From contig NZ_CP032869.1 of assembly GCF_003576455.2 (NCBI RefSeq), positions 6,634,001 to 6,698,000 on the forward strand: a stretch of 64,000 nt of DNA, written 5' to 3'. The notes under the pieces were generated by a model that was given only the letters and a program-made list of their open reading frames with translations, was not told the origin of the DNA and did no database searches. This stretch comes from Mucilaginibacter celer (GTDB taxonomy: Bacteria; Bacteroidota; Bacteroidia; Sphingobacteriales; Sphingobacteriaceae). The translations under genes were made by a program, and so were the position numbers. Below are positions 34,603 through 43,557 of this stretch, piece after piece. Every line of letters starts with the position of its first letter. The stretch's first letter is position 1.

Positions 34603-35178
34603 CTTCTTCTCCTCAAAAAAATAAATCACCAGCATACTGGCTTTGGTATCGCCGGTGTTTTTTGGGGTGTGGGGGATGCGGCCGTCAAACAGCATGCTAT
34701 CGCCCTGGTTCAGGGTGATGATATCATCGTTAAACTGGTAAGCGATCTGGCCGCTGAGGATGTATTTATACTCGAAAGCTTCAGTTTCTACCAGCGGACG
34801 GGTGGCATCGGGCTCCAGTTCGAGGATCACGATATCAACCGTACTTTGAGTTATTGATTGGGTAAAAATACGCTGATAGTGAAAACCCTGGGCATGTTCT
34901 TTTTCAAAATGCTCATACTCGTGTTTCCGTTTAATGAGGATTGGCGGCTCGTCGGTTTTTGAGCGGATATCTTTAAAAAACTCGTTCAGATCTATTTCTA
35001 ATGCTTTAATAATATCGATCAATACGATAAGCGAGGGGATGGTGCGGCTGTTTTCAATTTGCGAGATAAGCCCTTTGCTTACATTGGCCCGTATGGCCAG
35101 TTCCTGTACGGTGATGTTTTTTTCGCGGCGGCGTTCTTTTATCCGGTTACTGATCTGTATCAGTATATCTTCTTCCAT
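34600..35178 (-). CDS. XRE-family regulator with C-terminal cupin domain
   Basis: A 192-residue regulator. Residues about 8-65 are an XRE HTH (IKERRREKNITVQELAIRANVSKGLISQIENSRTIPSL). Residues about 110-190 are a cupin (LVETEAFEYKYILSGQIAYQF, LNQGDSMLFDGRIPHTPKNTG), which senses a small ligand. Such regulators control amine, amino-acid and phosphonate catabolism. It sits at the centre of the locus, upstream of the phosphonatase-like gene and divergent from the HD oxygenase. It is the obvious candidate for binding the palindromes at 34448 and 36165. Confidence 0.9.
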   Translation of the reverse strand: MEEDILIQISNRIKERRREKNITVQELAIRANVSKGLISQIENSRTIPSLIVLIDIIKALEIDLNEFFKDIRSKTDEPPILIKRKHEYEHFEKEHAQGFHYQRIFTQSITQSTVDIVILELEPDATRPLVETEAFEYKYILSGQIAYQFNDDIITLNQGDSMLFDGRIPHTPKNTGDTKASMLVIYFFEEKK

Positions 35179-35206
35179 TATATATAAAATAGCAGGTTAT
35201 TGATGC

Positions 35207-35238
35207 GCAAAGTAGTTAATAAGGGTATTTATCCAAAA
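35207..35238 (-). promoter_or_regulatory. Possible promoter of the XRE-cupin gene
   Basis: On the minus strand, TTTTG (about 35234-35238) is followed after about 19 bases by TACTTTGC (35207-35214), one base short of TAnnTTTG. It lies 28 bp upstream of the start at 35178. The rest of the 35179-35473 divergent region has no other clear signal except a near -7 box (TTTATTTG) before the HD gene. Confidence 0.4.
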
Positions 35239-35473
35239 TGATTTTTTTGTTAGGCGGTCTGTAGGCTTTGCCCGCAAACACAGCTACGCTATTTTTTAAG
35301 AGGGGTATTTTATGATATAATGACGTAACGCTTAATTATTTATTGTATCAGTGGTGTTTTTGGCGGGATGCTTTTGTAAAACAGTTAAAACTATTGCTTA
35401 TCAGTACATTTCATAAACATTTAATATTTCCATAACAGGTATCCTTTTTATTTGCATCTAAATTTTTACAATC

Positions 35474-36058
35474 ATGGCACCAGCACAATATAACCCGAAG
35501 GCAGTAGTAGAGGAAGTTTTTTCATTATATGAGCGATTTGGTGACGCCGATTATATTGGCGAACCGGTGTCGCAGCTGGAGCACATGTCGCAGGCGGCAG
35601 CGCTGGCCGAAGCCGAAGGTTATGATGACGAAGTTGTATTAGCTGCTTTTTTTCATGATATCGGTCACCTGTGTGCCGATGCCGAGGAAGCGGGTAGCAT
35701 GGACGGCATGGGCAACGTTGATCATGAACGCCTTGGTGCCGATTATCTGTTGGAACGCGGATTTTCGGAAAGGGTTGCCAACCTGGTGCAGGGGCATGTT
35801 ATTGCCAAAAGATATCTCACCTATAAATACCCCGAATATTATAACCGCCTTTCGGATGCCAGCAAGGCCACACTCGAGTTTCAGGGTGGTGTGATGACCG
35901 AGGCAGAAGCTGCTGATTTTGAGCTGAATCCGGATGCTGAGCTGATTGTAAGGCTGCGCTACTGGGATGATATGGCCAAGGAGATGGAAGTGCCGGTAAA
36001 CAATATAGCTCAATTGAAACAAATGGCGCTTAGCCACCTGCAAACGGTAAACAGCTAA
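35474..36058 (+). CDS. PhnZ-like HD-domain oxygenase (TIGR03276 family)
   Basis: A 194-residue HD-domain protein with the set of residues that defines the PhnZ mixed-valent di-iron oxygenase. Tyr 27 and Glu 30 (DYIGEPVSQLEH) match PhnZ Tyr24/Glu27. The metal ligands are His 37, His 61-Asp 62 and His 65 (FFHDIGHL), His 84 (NVDHERLG), His 108 with Lys 112 (QGHVIAKR), and an Asp in RYWDDMAK (165). PhnZ cleaves 2-amino-1-hydroxyethylphosphonate to glycine and phosphate; TmpB is a related enzyme on trimethylated substrate. PhnZ numbering is from memory. It opens the plus arm upstream of susC. No 2-oxoglutarate hydroxylase (PhnY) is in the window. Confidence 0.9.
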   Translation: MAPAQYNPKAVVEEVFSLYERFGDADYIGEPVSQLEHMSQAAALAEAEGYDDEVVLAAFFHDIGHLCADAEEAGSMDGMGNVDHERLGADYLLERGFSERVANLVQGHVIAKRYLTYKYPEYYNRLSDASKATLEFQGGVMTEAEAADFELNPDAELIVRLRYWDDMAKEMEVPVNNIAQLKQMALSHLQTVNS

Positions 36059-36072
36059 AGTTGTCTGTTAAG

Positions 36073-36107
36073 ATTTTGTAATCAAACTATCATTAGTTTG
36101 TTACAAA
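36073..36107. other. Imperfect hairpin between HD oxygenase and susC
   Basis: TTTTGTAATCAAACT pairs with AGTTTGTTACAAAA apart from one bulged base. It lacks a T-run on the plus strand and may be a weak terminator, a processing site or a protein-binding palindrome. Confidence 0.4.
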
Positions 36108-36164
36108 AAGCGCCTGCTTAACATAGGGTGAACATCGAATTAAGTATACCTTAACGCTAAATTG

Positions 36165-36201
36165 GTTTACTAATAATAAACAAAGTTTAGTATTGCTGTA
36201 T
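36165..36201 (+). promoter_or_regulatory. Double palindromic operator/promoter upstream of susC
   Basis: GTTTACTAATAATAAAC (36165-36181) is a 17-bp palindrome-like box with perfect 5-bp arms. Four bases later GTTTAGTATTGCT (36185-36197) repeats the left half and centre of the palindrome found before the phosphonatase-like gene. The 24 bases at 36174-36197 match that site in 23 positions. It ends 37 bp from the susC start. Confidence 0.7.
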
Positions 36202-36237
36202 GAAAAACTCATTTTTCTCACCCTTAAATTTTAGCAG

Positions 36238-39200
36238 ATGACTAAGTTTTACCAACGATTAACAATTCTAATTACAGCATTGTTTATTTGTTTGGTGCCA
36301 GCTTTAGTAATGGCCCAAACAAAAATTACCGGTAAGGTTACTGACGAAGCTCAGTTGCCTTTACCTGGTGTAAGCGTTACCATTAGCGGTACCAAATTAG
36401 GTACAGTAACTGATGTTAACGGTAATTATAGTATTAATGCCTCAAGCGGGCAAACACTGGTGTTTAAATACATTGGTTATACCCCGCAAAGCGTAACGGT
36501 TGGTAACGGCACCGTTTACAACGTTAATTTTAAAGCCGAAAATAAAGTACTTAATGAGGTTGTAGTAACCGCATTAGGTATTAAGAAAGAAACCAAACGC
36601 ATTGGTTACTCCGTACAGGAAGTGAAAGGTGCCGATATGGTTAAAGCCCGCGAACCTAATGCTATTAACGGCCTGGCCGGTAAAGTAGCAGGTTTAAACG
36701 TTGGTATTAGCCAGGAGCTGCTTGCTGCCCCAACAGTGTTATTACGTGGTTCCCCTATTAACTTTTACGTTGTGGATGGTATCCCAATTACCACAGATAC
36801 CCAAAATATCACTGCCGATGACATTGATAGCTACACTATATTAAAAGGCCCCACAGCTGCCGCCCTTTACGGTAGCCGTGGTATTAACGGTGCTATTCTG
36901 ATCACTACTAAAAGAGCTAAGAGCGATACCAAAGGCTTTACTATCGAAATTAACTCAAGCACCCAGTTTAACCGCGGTTTTATTGCCATACCTAAAGTGC
37001 AAAATAACTATGGTGGCGGTGATTTTGATAAGTATGCTTTTGGCGATGGTGCAGGCGGTGGTATTAACGATGGCGACTATGACGTTTGGGGCCCACGCTT
37101 GAATGCCGGTTTAATGTTACCTCAGTATGACGGCGAGTTTGATCCTACCAAAACATATACCACCACTTTTAAGGATGGTTCGACCTTTACCGGCCACATC
37201 AAGCCAACTCCATGGGTTGCACGTGGTGTTAACAACCTGGAAGGCTTTTTGCAAACAGGTTTGCTAACCAGCAACAATATCGCCATCTCGTCATCGTCCG
37301 AAAAATCAAACGTACGTATGTCGGTTTCGCATGGTTATCAGCGTGGTATTACGCCCAATACTGGTTTAAATACCATCAACTTTAACCTCTTAGGCAGCTA
37401 CAACCTTAGCAAAAAGTTTAAAGTTGAAGGTAATATCAACTTTAACCGGCAGTTCTCAAACAACGTGCCTGATGTAAGCTATGGCCCTAACAGTATTATT
37501 TATGGTATCGACCTATGGACAGGTGCTGATTGGAATATCGACGATATGCGTGATTATTGGCAGCCTGGTAAAGAAGGTATCCAGTCAAAATTCGTGGAAT
37601 ACAAACGTTACCAGAACCCATGGTTCCAATCGTACGAATGGTTAAGAGGCCAGTACAAAAATGATGTTTATGCCTGGGGCTCGTTTACCTATACCCCGGC
37701 TAAAAACCTCGACATCATGTTGCGTTCAAACATCAGCACCTATAATCTGTTGCGTACTGAAAAGGAACCTTTCTCTGCGCACCCTTATGGGGATGAGCAC
37801 AACCATGGTAACTATCGTGAAGATCGCCGTGACCTGTTTGATAACAATACCGATCTCTTGATCAAATATAACCTGAACGACATTGATCATTCAGGCATCT
37901 CGATCAACGCCCTTGCCGGTGGTACCTTACGTAATTTGAAGTATACCTCAAACTTCACCACTACGGATCAGTTGTTGATCCATGATGTTTATACTTTCCA
38001 AAACTCGATAAACCCGATAAAGGCGTATAACTTTGGTTCAAACCTGATCACTACAAGTGCTTATGCTTCGGTAGATATTGGTTACAAAAATTATTTTACC
38101 CTGTCAGCAACAGGACGTACCGAAAAATCGTCGGCGCTACAGAACCAATCTTATTTCTACCCTTCAGTAGCCTTAAGTTCAGCGGTATCTGATTATGTAA
38201 AACTTCCTGAAGTAATATCTTTCCTGAAACTTAGAGGAAGTTATGCCAACGTAAAAGATGGTGGTACTAATGCCTATATTGGTCCGGCAGGTTACCCGCT
38301 TGGCTACGGTGCACAATATCAAACACCTTATGGAGGTCCGGGATATACTACTACCACGCCAGCGTATATTCTGGCTCCATCGTATGGTAATATAACAGCC
38401 GCCAGTGCTCCAACTTACGCTATCGATCCTAAATTAAAACCAAGCACACGTACCAACTACGAAGGGGGTTTGGAGATGCGTTTTCTTAAAGATCGTTTAG
38501 GTTTAAGCGGTACTTACTTTGTTTACAAAGACGGTCCGCGTATATTTTCACAAACATTATCTGAAACTAACGGTAGCGCCCAGAGCTTCCTTACCAATGG
38601 TATCACAACCCGTCGTAACGGTTTTGAGGTTTCAGTAAATGGTGCACCTGTTGTATCGGGTAAATTTAAATGGGATGTTTTGCTGAACGTTGGTACTTAC
38701 AAAGAGGTTTATACATCATTTGCTCCAGGACAAACAGGCCTTGTTCAGGGTGATCAGATCCTTCATGTTGGTGATCGTGTTGACCAGATCTTTGGTCATG
38801 TCGAAGCTAAAACAACAGATGGTAAAGTTATTCACGATGATAAAGGGTACGTTAAATACCTGCCAAAAACTCAGCCTTTAGGTAATTCAGATCCTGATTT
38901 TAGCTGGGGTATCAATAACAAATTCAGGTATCAAAACTTCTCGCTTTCATTCCAGTTTGATGGTATGGTTGGCGGTAAAATACAAGACCAGGTTTACACC
39001 AAGTTAATGCAGGGCGGTCGTGGCGCTGCTACCGACGAAGGTATTATAGGTGCTGCCCGTTTGTACGAATCACAACACTGGGGCGACCCTACTTTCAAAG
39101 GTGCGGTTAATCCTGATGGTACACCAATGTTAGGACATGATGGTGTTACGTTTGCAGCCGGTAGCCCTCAGCTTCAATATGATCCTATTACTGGTAAAAT

Positions 39201-39561
39201 AGCCAATTATAACCAATTAAAATTCACCCCTAACAGAACTCCTGTAGAGTTTGTTCAGGATTATGTAAGTACATACTATGCAGATGCCGAGCATACTGTT
39301 ATCAGCAGAACTTACGCCAAGTTAAGAGAAGTTGTTATCGGTTATTCACTTCCTCAGTCCGTAGCCAAGAAGTTGTCATTATCAAGAGTTGATTTCTCGC
39401 TTGTTGGCCGTAACCTGCTTTATTTCTTTAAGAAAGGCTACAAAGACATTGATGTTGACCAGTATCCTGGCCGCGACCAATTTAACAACACTATTGGTGT
39501 ATCTGGTTTACAAACGCCTACGGTAAGAAGCTATGGCTTTAACATTAACGTGGTTTACTAA
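36238..39561 (+). CDS. SusC/RagA TonB-linked outer-membrane transporter
   Basis: A 1107-residue SusC-family protein. After the signal peptide (ending VMAQTKI) comes the carboxypeptidase-regulatory-like domain (KITGKVTDEAQLPLPGVSVTI), then the TonB-dependent plug (LNEVVVTALGIKKETKRIGYSV, NGLAGKVAGLNVG, LLRGSPINFYVVDGIPI, GPTAAALYGSRGINGAILI). The C-terminal barrel of about 850 residues ends YGFNINVVY. It imports a bulky ligand with its SusD lid, powered by TonB. Its position after the PhnZ-like gene and its shared upstream element point to a phosphonate- or phosphate-bearing substrate rather than a plain glycan; no glycoside hydrolase is nearby. Confidence 0.95.
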   Translation: MTKFYQRLTILITALFICLVPALVMAQTKITGKVTDEAQLPLPGVSVTISGTKLGTVTDVNGNYSINASSGQTLVFKYIGYTPQSVTVGNGTVYNVNFKAENKVLNEVVVTALGIKKETKRIGYSVQEVKGADMVKAREPNAINGLAGKVAGLNVGISQELLAAPTVLLRGSPINFYVVDGIPITTDTQNITADDIDSYTILKGPTAAALYGSRGINGAILITTKRAKSDTKGFTIEINSSTQFNRGFIAIPKVQNNYGGGDFDKYAFGDGAGGGINDGDYDVWGPRLNAGLMLPQYDGEFDPTKTYTTTFKDGSTFTGHIKPTPWVARGVNNLEGFLQTGLLTSNNIAISSSSEKSNVRMSVSHGYQRGITPNTGLNTINFNLLGSYNLSKKFKVEGNINFNRQFSNNVPDVSYGPNSIIYGIDLWTGADWNIDDMRDYWQPGKEGIQSKFVEYKRYQNPWFQSYEWLRGQYKNDVYAWGSFTYTPAKNLDIMLRSNISTYNLLRTEKEPFSAHPYGDEHNHGNYREDRRDLFDNNTDLLIKYNLNDIDHSGISINALAGGTLRNLKYTSNFTTTDQLLIHDVYTFQNSINPIKAYNFGSNLITTSAYASVDIGYKNYFTLSATGRTEKSSALQNQSYFYPSVALSSAVSDYVKLPEVISFLKLRGSYANVKDGGTNAYIGPAGYPLGYGAQYQTPYGGPGYTTTTPAYILAPSYGNITAASAPTYAIDPKLKPSTRTNYEGGLEMRFLKDRLGLSGTYFVYKDGPRIFSQTLSETNGSAQSFLTNGITTRRNGFEVSVNGAPVVSGKFKWDVLLNVGTYKEVYTSFAPGQTGLVQGDQILHVGDRVDQIFGHVEAKTTDGKVIHDDKGYVKYLPKTQPLGNSDPDFSWGINNKFRYQNFSLSFQFDGMVGGKIQDQVYTKLMQGGRGAATDEGIIGAARLYESQHWGDPTFKGAVNPDGTPMLGHDGVTFAAGSPQLQYDPITGKIANYNQLKFTPNRTPVEFVQDYVSTYYADAEHTVISRTYAKLREVVIGYSLPQSVAKKLSLSRVDFSLVGRNLLYFFKKGYKDIDVDQYPGRDQFNNTIGVSGLQTPTVRSYGFNINVVY

Positions 39562-39597
39562 GCTATCATAATAGTAATAACTATAAAACATTGCACA

Positions 39598-41175
39598 ATG
39601 AAATCATTAAAATATAAAATAGCTTCTTTAGCAATCCTGGCCGCTTCGGTATCGGGTTGTCAAAAGCAATTTGACAGTGCCGTTCAAAACAAAAACCTTC
39701 CTATTTCGGGTTTATCACCGGCATTGTTGTTACCAAACATTGAAACAAGCATGCTTGCGCCTGCATTTGGCCAGGATGAACGTGAAAACCAATACACCGC
39801 CTGTAACTATTTTTACTACGGTAATAACAAGTATTGGACAGGCAGCGCATCGTTAGATTATACCCCGCTTAATAACGTGGTGGCTATGGAAAACGAGGCG
39901 GGTGTGTTAACGCCTACATTAGCTAAGCCATACCTCGCACTGGGTAAGTTTTTCAGGGCATTTTACTTTGTGAACATGAGCCTCAAGGTTGGCGATTTGC
40001 CAATGAGCCAGGCATTGCAGGGTTTAAAAAATACCACCCCCGTTTATGATACACAGAAACAGATTTTTGTAAACTCATTAGCTTTGCTGGAGAGTGCCAA
40101 TAAAGATCTGGCCGATATGATCGCGGTGAATAAAATAACACAGGGTACTTATGTTGTTGATAGCAAATATGATTTCTTTTACAAAGGTGATCTTGCTAAA
40201 TGGCAAAAAGTAATTAACACTTACCGTTTAAGGGTGCTGATTTCGTTGAGTAAAAAAACCGGCGATGCTGATTTAAATGTAAAAGGACAATTTGCATCTA
40301 TATTAAACGATCCGGCTAAATACCCTATCATGACATCGATGAATGACAACCTTCAGTACATTTATGATGGCGTGTTTACCTTTTATCCTAACAGTTCACG
40401 CAATTTTGGTAATGACGCTACCCGTTACAATATGGGAGCTACTTACGTTAACTTGTTAGCTTCATTAAAGGATTTAAGGGTAATGAAAGTTGCTGAACCT
40501 GCAAGAGGCCTTAACCATGAAGATACCGATTTTGAATCGTTTGTTGGCGGGGCTTCAAGTCAGGATCAAAGTGCTATGGCCGGATTGGTTGGGAAGCACC
40601 TGATTTCGCTTATCGGCCGCCACCGTTATTATGAAACCCTTACCGGCGAGAATACTTTTATCATCAGCTATCCGGAAATGTGTTTCAATATTGCAGAAGC
40701 TATTAACCAGGGTTGGGTTGCCGGTGATGCCGAAACATGGTACAAAAATGGCATTTTTGCTGATTTCGATTTCTATGGTGTTAAAGATGGTGCCAATGCC
40801 GTTTATTTCCAAAAAGATGGTGGTTTATTGGGCGAGGACGTAACTTACAATGTTAACTTTAGCTATAGCGATTATTATGGGCAGGAAAAAGTTAAGTATG
40901 CCGGCAATAATGTTGATGGCTGGAAACAGATATTAATTCAAAAATATCTTGCATTTGCCCGTAACTCAGGTTTGGAGGCATATTATCAATGGCGTCGTAC
41001 CGGGGTGCCAACCTTTAGTGTAGGTGCCGGTAACACCGATAGTGGTGGTATACCACTAAGGTTTCAATACCCAACCAACGAGCGTAGCGCAAACACTGCT
41101 AACTATAACGCCGCGGTGCAAAGCCAGTACGCTGGCAGCGATGATATTTTCCAGTTAATGTGGATCCTTAAATAA
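39598..41175 (+). CDS. SusD/RagB-family substrate-binding lipoprotein
   Basis: A 525-residue lipoprotein (SVSGCQKQ, Cys 21) of the SusD-like branch that has NLPISGLSPALLLPNIETSM near the N-terminus (PF12771 type). Helical repeats are followed by SYPEMCFNIAEAINQGW and the C-terminal IQKYLAFARNSGLEAYYQWRRTGVP, RFQYPTNERSANTANY and IFQLMWILK, all family hallmarks. It forms the extracellular lid of the SusC barrel encoded 36 bp upstream. A strong terminator follows. Confidence 0.94.
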   Translation: MKSLKYKIASLAILAASVSGCQKQFDSAVQNKNLPISGLSPALLLPNIETSMLAPAFGQDERENQYTACNYFYYGNNKYWTGSASLDYTPLNNVVAMENEAGVLTPTLAKPYLALGKFFRAFYFVNMSLKVGDLPMSQALQGLKNTTPVYDTQKQIFVNSLALLESANKDLADMIAVNKITQGTYVVDSKYDFFYKGDLAKWQKVINTYRLRVLISLSKKTGDADLNVKGQFASILNDPAKYPIMTSMNDNLQYIYDGVFTFYPNSSRNFGNDATRYNMGATYVNLLASLKDLRVMKVAEPARGLNHEDTDFESFVGGASSQDQSAMAGLVGKHLISLIGRHRYYETLTGENTFIISYPEMCFNIAEAINQGWVAGDAETWYKNGIFADFDFYGVKDGANAVYFQKDGGLLGEDVTYNVNFSYSDYYGQEKVKYAGNNVDGWKQILIQKYLAFARNSGLEAYYQWRRTGVPTFSVGAGNTDSGGIPLRFQYPTNERSANTANYNAAVQSQYAGSDDIFQLMWILK

Positions 41176-41205
41176 CATCAACTTATACGTTTTAATTAAT
41201 CTGAT

Positions 41206-41237
41206 AAAGGCCCCATTGCTTAGGGGCCTTTATTATT
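41206..41237 (+). terminator. Intrinsic terminator after susD
   Basis: AAAGGCCCC (41206-41214) pairs with GGGGCCTTT (41223-41231), followed by ATTATT. It lies between susD and the alkaline-phosphatase-like gene only 20 bp before the latter, so it may attenuate rather than isolate that gene. Confidence 0.85.
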
Positions 41238-41250
41238 AAAAATAAACACC

Positions 41251-42342
41251 ATGAAAAAAGTAATCTTATTTGCATTGTTCGCATTGTGCATGCCGGCTTT
41301 ATACGCCCAGCACAAAACACAAAATGTAGTCATCGTTACTATTGATGGCTTGCGCTGGCAGGAAGTTTTCCGCGGAGCAGATTCGGCTATCATCAACTCA
41401 AAAGATACCCAGGATAAAAATGAGGTACGTAAGAATTTCTGGACTGATGCTTCTGCTGATCGACGTAAACTGTTAATGCCTTTTTTTTGGAGTACCTTGG
41501 TTGAAAAAGGGCAATTGTATGGCAACCGCGATATAGGTAGTAAAGATGAAGTGGCTAATCCTTACCATTTCTCATATCCCGGCTATAACGAGATCTTCAC
41601 CGGTTTCCCGGATAAAAGGATGAATACAAACGATGCCATCTACAACCCAAACATGAATGTGCTTGAGTTTTTAAACAAGCAAAAGGGTTTTGAGGGAAAA
41701 GTGGCAGCATTTGCATCGTGGGAGCGCTTTACCCAGATATTAAGCCCGAAACGTGCAGGTATCTTAGTTAACGCTGGTTTTATGCCGCTTGATGTTGCCG
41801 GTATGAACGATCGTTTGAAACACTTGAACGAGCTGCAATTGGAAGCCCCTCGTTATGTAAGCGATTCAACCCGAATCGATTTTTTGACTTTCGAGTTTGC
41901 CAAAAACTACATGGTGCAGTACAAACCCCGCGCATTGTATGTATCATTTGATGAGCCTGATGATATGGCACATGCCGGTAACTATAAGTTTTATCTTGAT
42001 CGTATTAAGCAGGAAGACGGCTTTATCAAACAGCTTTGGGATTATATCCAATCTGAACCAACTTACAAAGACAAGACCACGCTGATCATTACCTGCGATC
42101 ATGGTCGCGGCGACACCCCGCTTAAAAACTGGCACGATCACGGCAGCGGAACCCCAAATTCAGAACAAACCTGGTTTGCGGTTATCGGTCCCGATACCCC
42201 GGCTTCGGGCGAAATGAAATCAACAGTAACTACTTATCACAAGCAACTGGCACAAACTATAGCTCAGTTACTTGGCTTTGATTTTAAAACCGCTGCAGGG
42301 CATGAGGTTGGCGAAGCAATACCAGGAGTTACTGGTAAATAA
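41251..42342 (+). CDS. Alkaline-phosphatase-superfamily metalloenzyme, secreted
   Basis: A 363-residue exported enzyme (signal peptide MKKVILFALFALCMPALYAQH). Superfamily metal-site motifs are visible: VVIVTIDGLRWQEVF (first Asp), SYPGYNEIFTG (Ser as likely nucleophile), YVSFDEPDDMAHAG (Asp/His) and IITCDHGRGD (Asp-His). This is the nucleotide-pyrophosphatase/phosphonoacetate-hydrolase-like branch. It would release phosphate or a phosphonate head group in the periplasm. It follows susD in the phosphonate locus across a terminator. Exact reaction unknown. Confidence 0.85.
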   Translation: MKKVILFALFALCMPALYAQHKTQNVVIVTIDGLRWQEVFRGADSAIINSKDTQDKNEVRKNFWTDASADRRKLLMPFFWSTLVEKGQLYGNRDIGSKDEVANPYHFSYPGYNEIFTGFPDKRMNTNDAIYNPNMNVLEFLNKQKGFEGKVAAFASWERFTQILSPKRAGILVNAGFMPLDVAGMNDRLKHLNELQLEAPRYVSDSTRIDFLTFEFAKNYMVQYKPRALYVSFDEPDDMAHAGNYKFYLDRIKQEDGFIKQLWDYIQSEPTYKDKTTLIITCDHGRGDTPLKNWHDHGSGTPNSEQTWFAVIGPDTPASGEMKSTVTTYHKQLAQTIAQLLGFDFKTAAGHEVGEAIPGVTGK

Positions 42343-42364
42343 ATAATAATTTAATGTTACAACT

Positions 42365-42395
42365 GGCCGGGGAATGCTGTTTCCCGGCCTTTTTA
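42365..42395 (+). terminator. Terminator after the alkaline-phosphatase-like gene
   Basis: GGCCGGG (42365-42371) pairs with CCCGGCC (42383-42389), followed by TTTTTATT. It overlaps the stop of the convergent S41 peptidase gene at 42393. Confidence 0.88.
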
Positions 42396-43556
42396 TTGGC
42401 TTAAAATTTCGATAGCTTTTTCAAGTTGTTTATCGATATTGCTATTTAATTGCCCGGCATTAAAATCAACCTGTACATCGGGAGGGAAACCGGTGTTTTC
42501 ATAATTTTTTCCGTCGATATACAAAAATTGCGCAGATGCTTCAGCTACCGATAAAAATCCGTTAACAGTAAAAGGCCCTCCGTTAAAACCCGCTTCATCG
42601 CTTATGGGTCCGGTTGCGCCAAAAGTAGTTTCGCCTACGGTAAGGCCTTTGGGCATGGCATGTACAGCCATTGCAAACGCTTCGGATAATGAGGCCGAAA
42701 AACTATCTGCTAAAACAACAACAGGTTTTTGTTTAAAATTGCCAACCGGTTGAGGGCTAACTACAGCATTTACCCAGGGCGTATAATCGAGCCTGCCAGC
42801 GTTGCTTTTATAACGTGTTTTTCCGAAGATTACAGGTTTATCCGTGAGCCGGCCGGCTAAAAAATTTAAATCGGCTATGTCTCCTCCTCCATTTTCCCTT
42901 ATATCAATAATAATTCCTTTTATATTGGCAGGCATATTATTTAAAACGTTTAAAAAGCTTTTTAAAACAGCAGGGGCGCTGCCTTTATTGCTGGTGGCGT
43001 TATAACATTTCAACAAATGAAACTTATCGCAATTGAAATAAAGAATATCTTTTTTGATACTTCCCCAGGTGATATAAAAATTGTCGTCGGAGTTTTCCGG
43101 ATCCGTGTAATAGCCTACCTGGTAACCTTTATCAAGATAACCGGTATCAGCTTTTAAAAAAGAATATGGGTAGTGAAAACCGGGCGATCTCATTTTTCGG
43201 TCCAACGCCGGATTGATCACTGTACCTTGCAGCCGGCTGGTTTGAAACGTGATGGAATAGTGGCAATCAATAATATTGGCAGCAATTTGTTTAAAATAAC
43301 CTGCCGCTTTCAGGTTATCATCAACGTTGTTTATGGAAAGATTATCAAAAAGCGGTGCGTATTTTTTATAAACGTTATCCCAGTTAATTGTATCTCTGTC
43401 CCAATAAACATAATGGCTGTTCATGTTCTGCCAGTAGCTATCAAAAACCTGCCTGAATGAGGTTGGTGTACTGTTAACTTCTACTTCGTTTGTTTTTTTA
43501 CATGTTGATAAACACAGCACCGATAACAGCAAAATTAATGTGCGGAACAAATTCAT
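42393..43556 (-). CDS. S41-family peptidase, lipoprotein
   Basis: A protein of about 387 residues. The start at 43556 (MNLFRTLILLLSVLCLSTCKK) gives a clean lipobox and lies immediately after the previous gene's stop. The peptidase core has GIIIDIRENGGGDIADLNFLAGRL and VVLADSFSASLSEAFAMAVH with the catalytic Ser of the Ser-Lys pair, then VGETTFGATGP. It resembles the tricorn/CtpA type without an obvious PDZ domain. It cleaves unknown periplasmic proteins and forms an operon with the barrel protein. Confidence 0.88.
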   Translation of the reverse strand: MNLFRTLILLLSVLCLSTCKKTNEVEVNSTPTSFRQVFDSYWQNMNSHYVYWDRDTINWDNVYKKYAPLFDNLSINNVDDNLKAAGYFKQIAANIIDCHYSITFQTSRLQGTVINPALDRKMRSPGFHYPYSFLKADTGYLDKGYQVGYYTDPENSDDNFYITWGSIKKDILYFNCDKFHLLKCYNATSNKGSAPAVLKSFLNVLNNMPANIKGIIIDIRENGGGDIADLNFLAGRLTDKPVIFGKTRYKSNAGRLDYTPWVNAVVSPQPVGNFKQKPVVVLADSFSASLSEAFAMAVHAMPKGLTVGETTFGATGPISDEAGFNGGPFTVNGFLSVAEASAQFLYIDGKNYENTGFPPDVQVDFNAGQLNSNIDKQLEKAIEILSQ

Positions 43557-43557
43557 G

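Noticed and set aside
35381..35404. CTATTGCTTATC before the HD oxygenase as a third copy of the XRE-cupin palindrome.
   Set aside because: Only the TATTGCT centre matches; both arms fail, so it is not counted as an operator.
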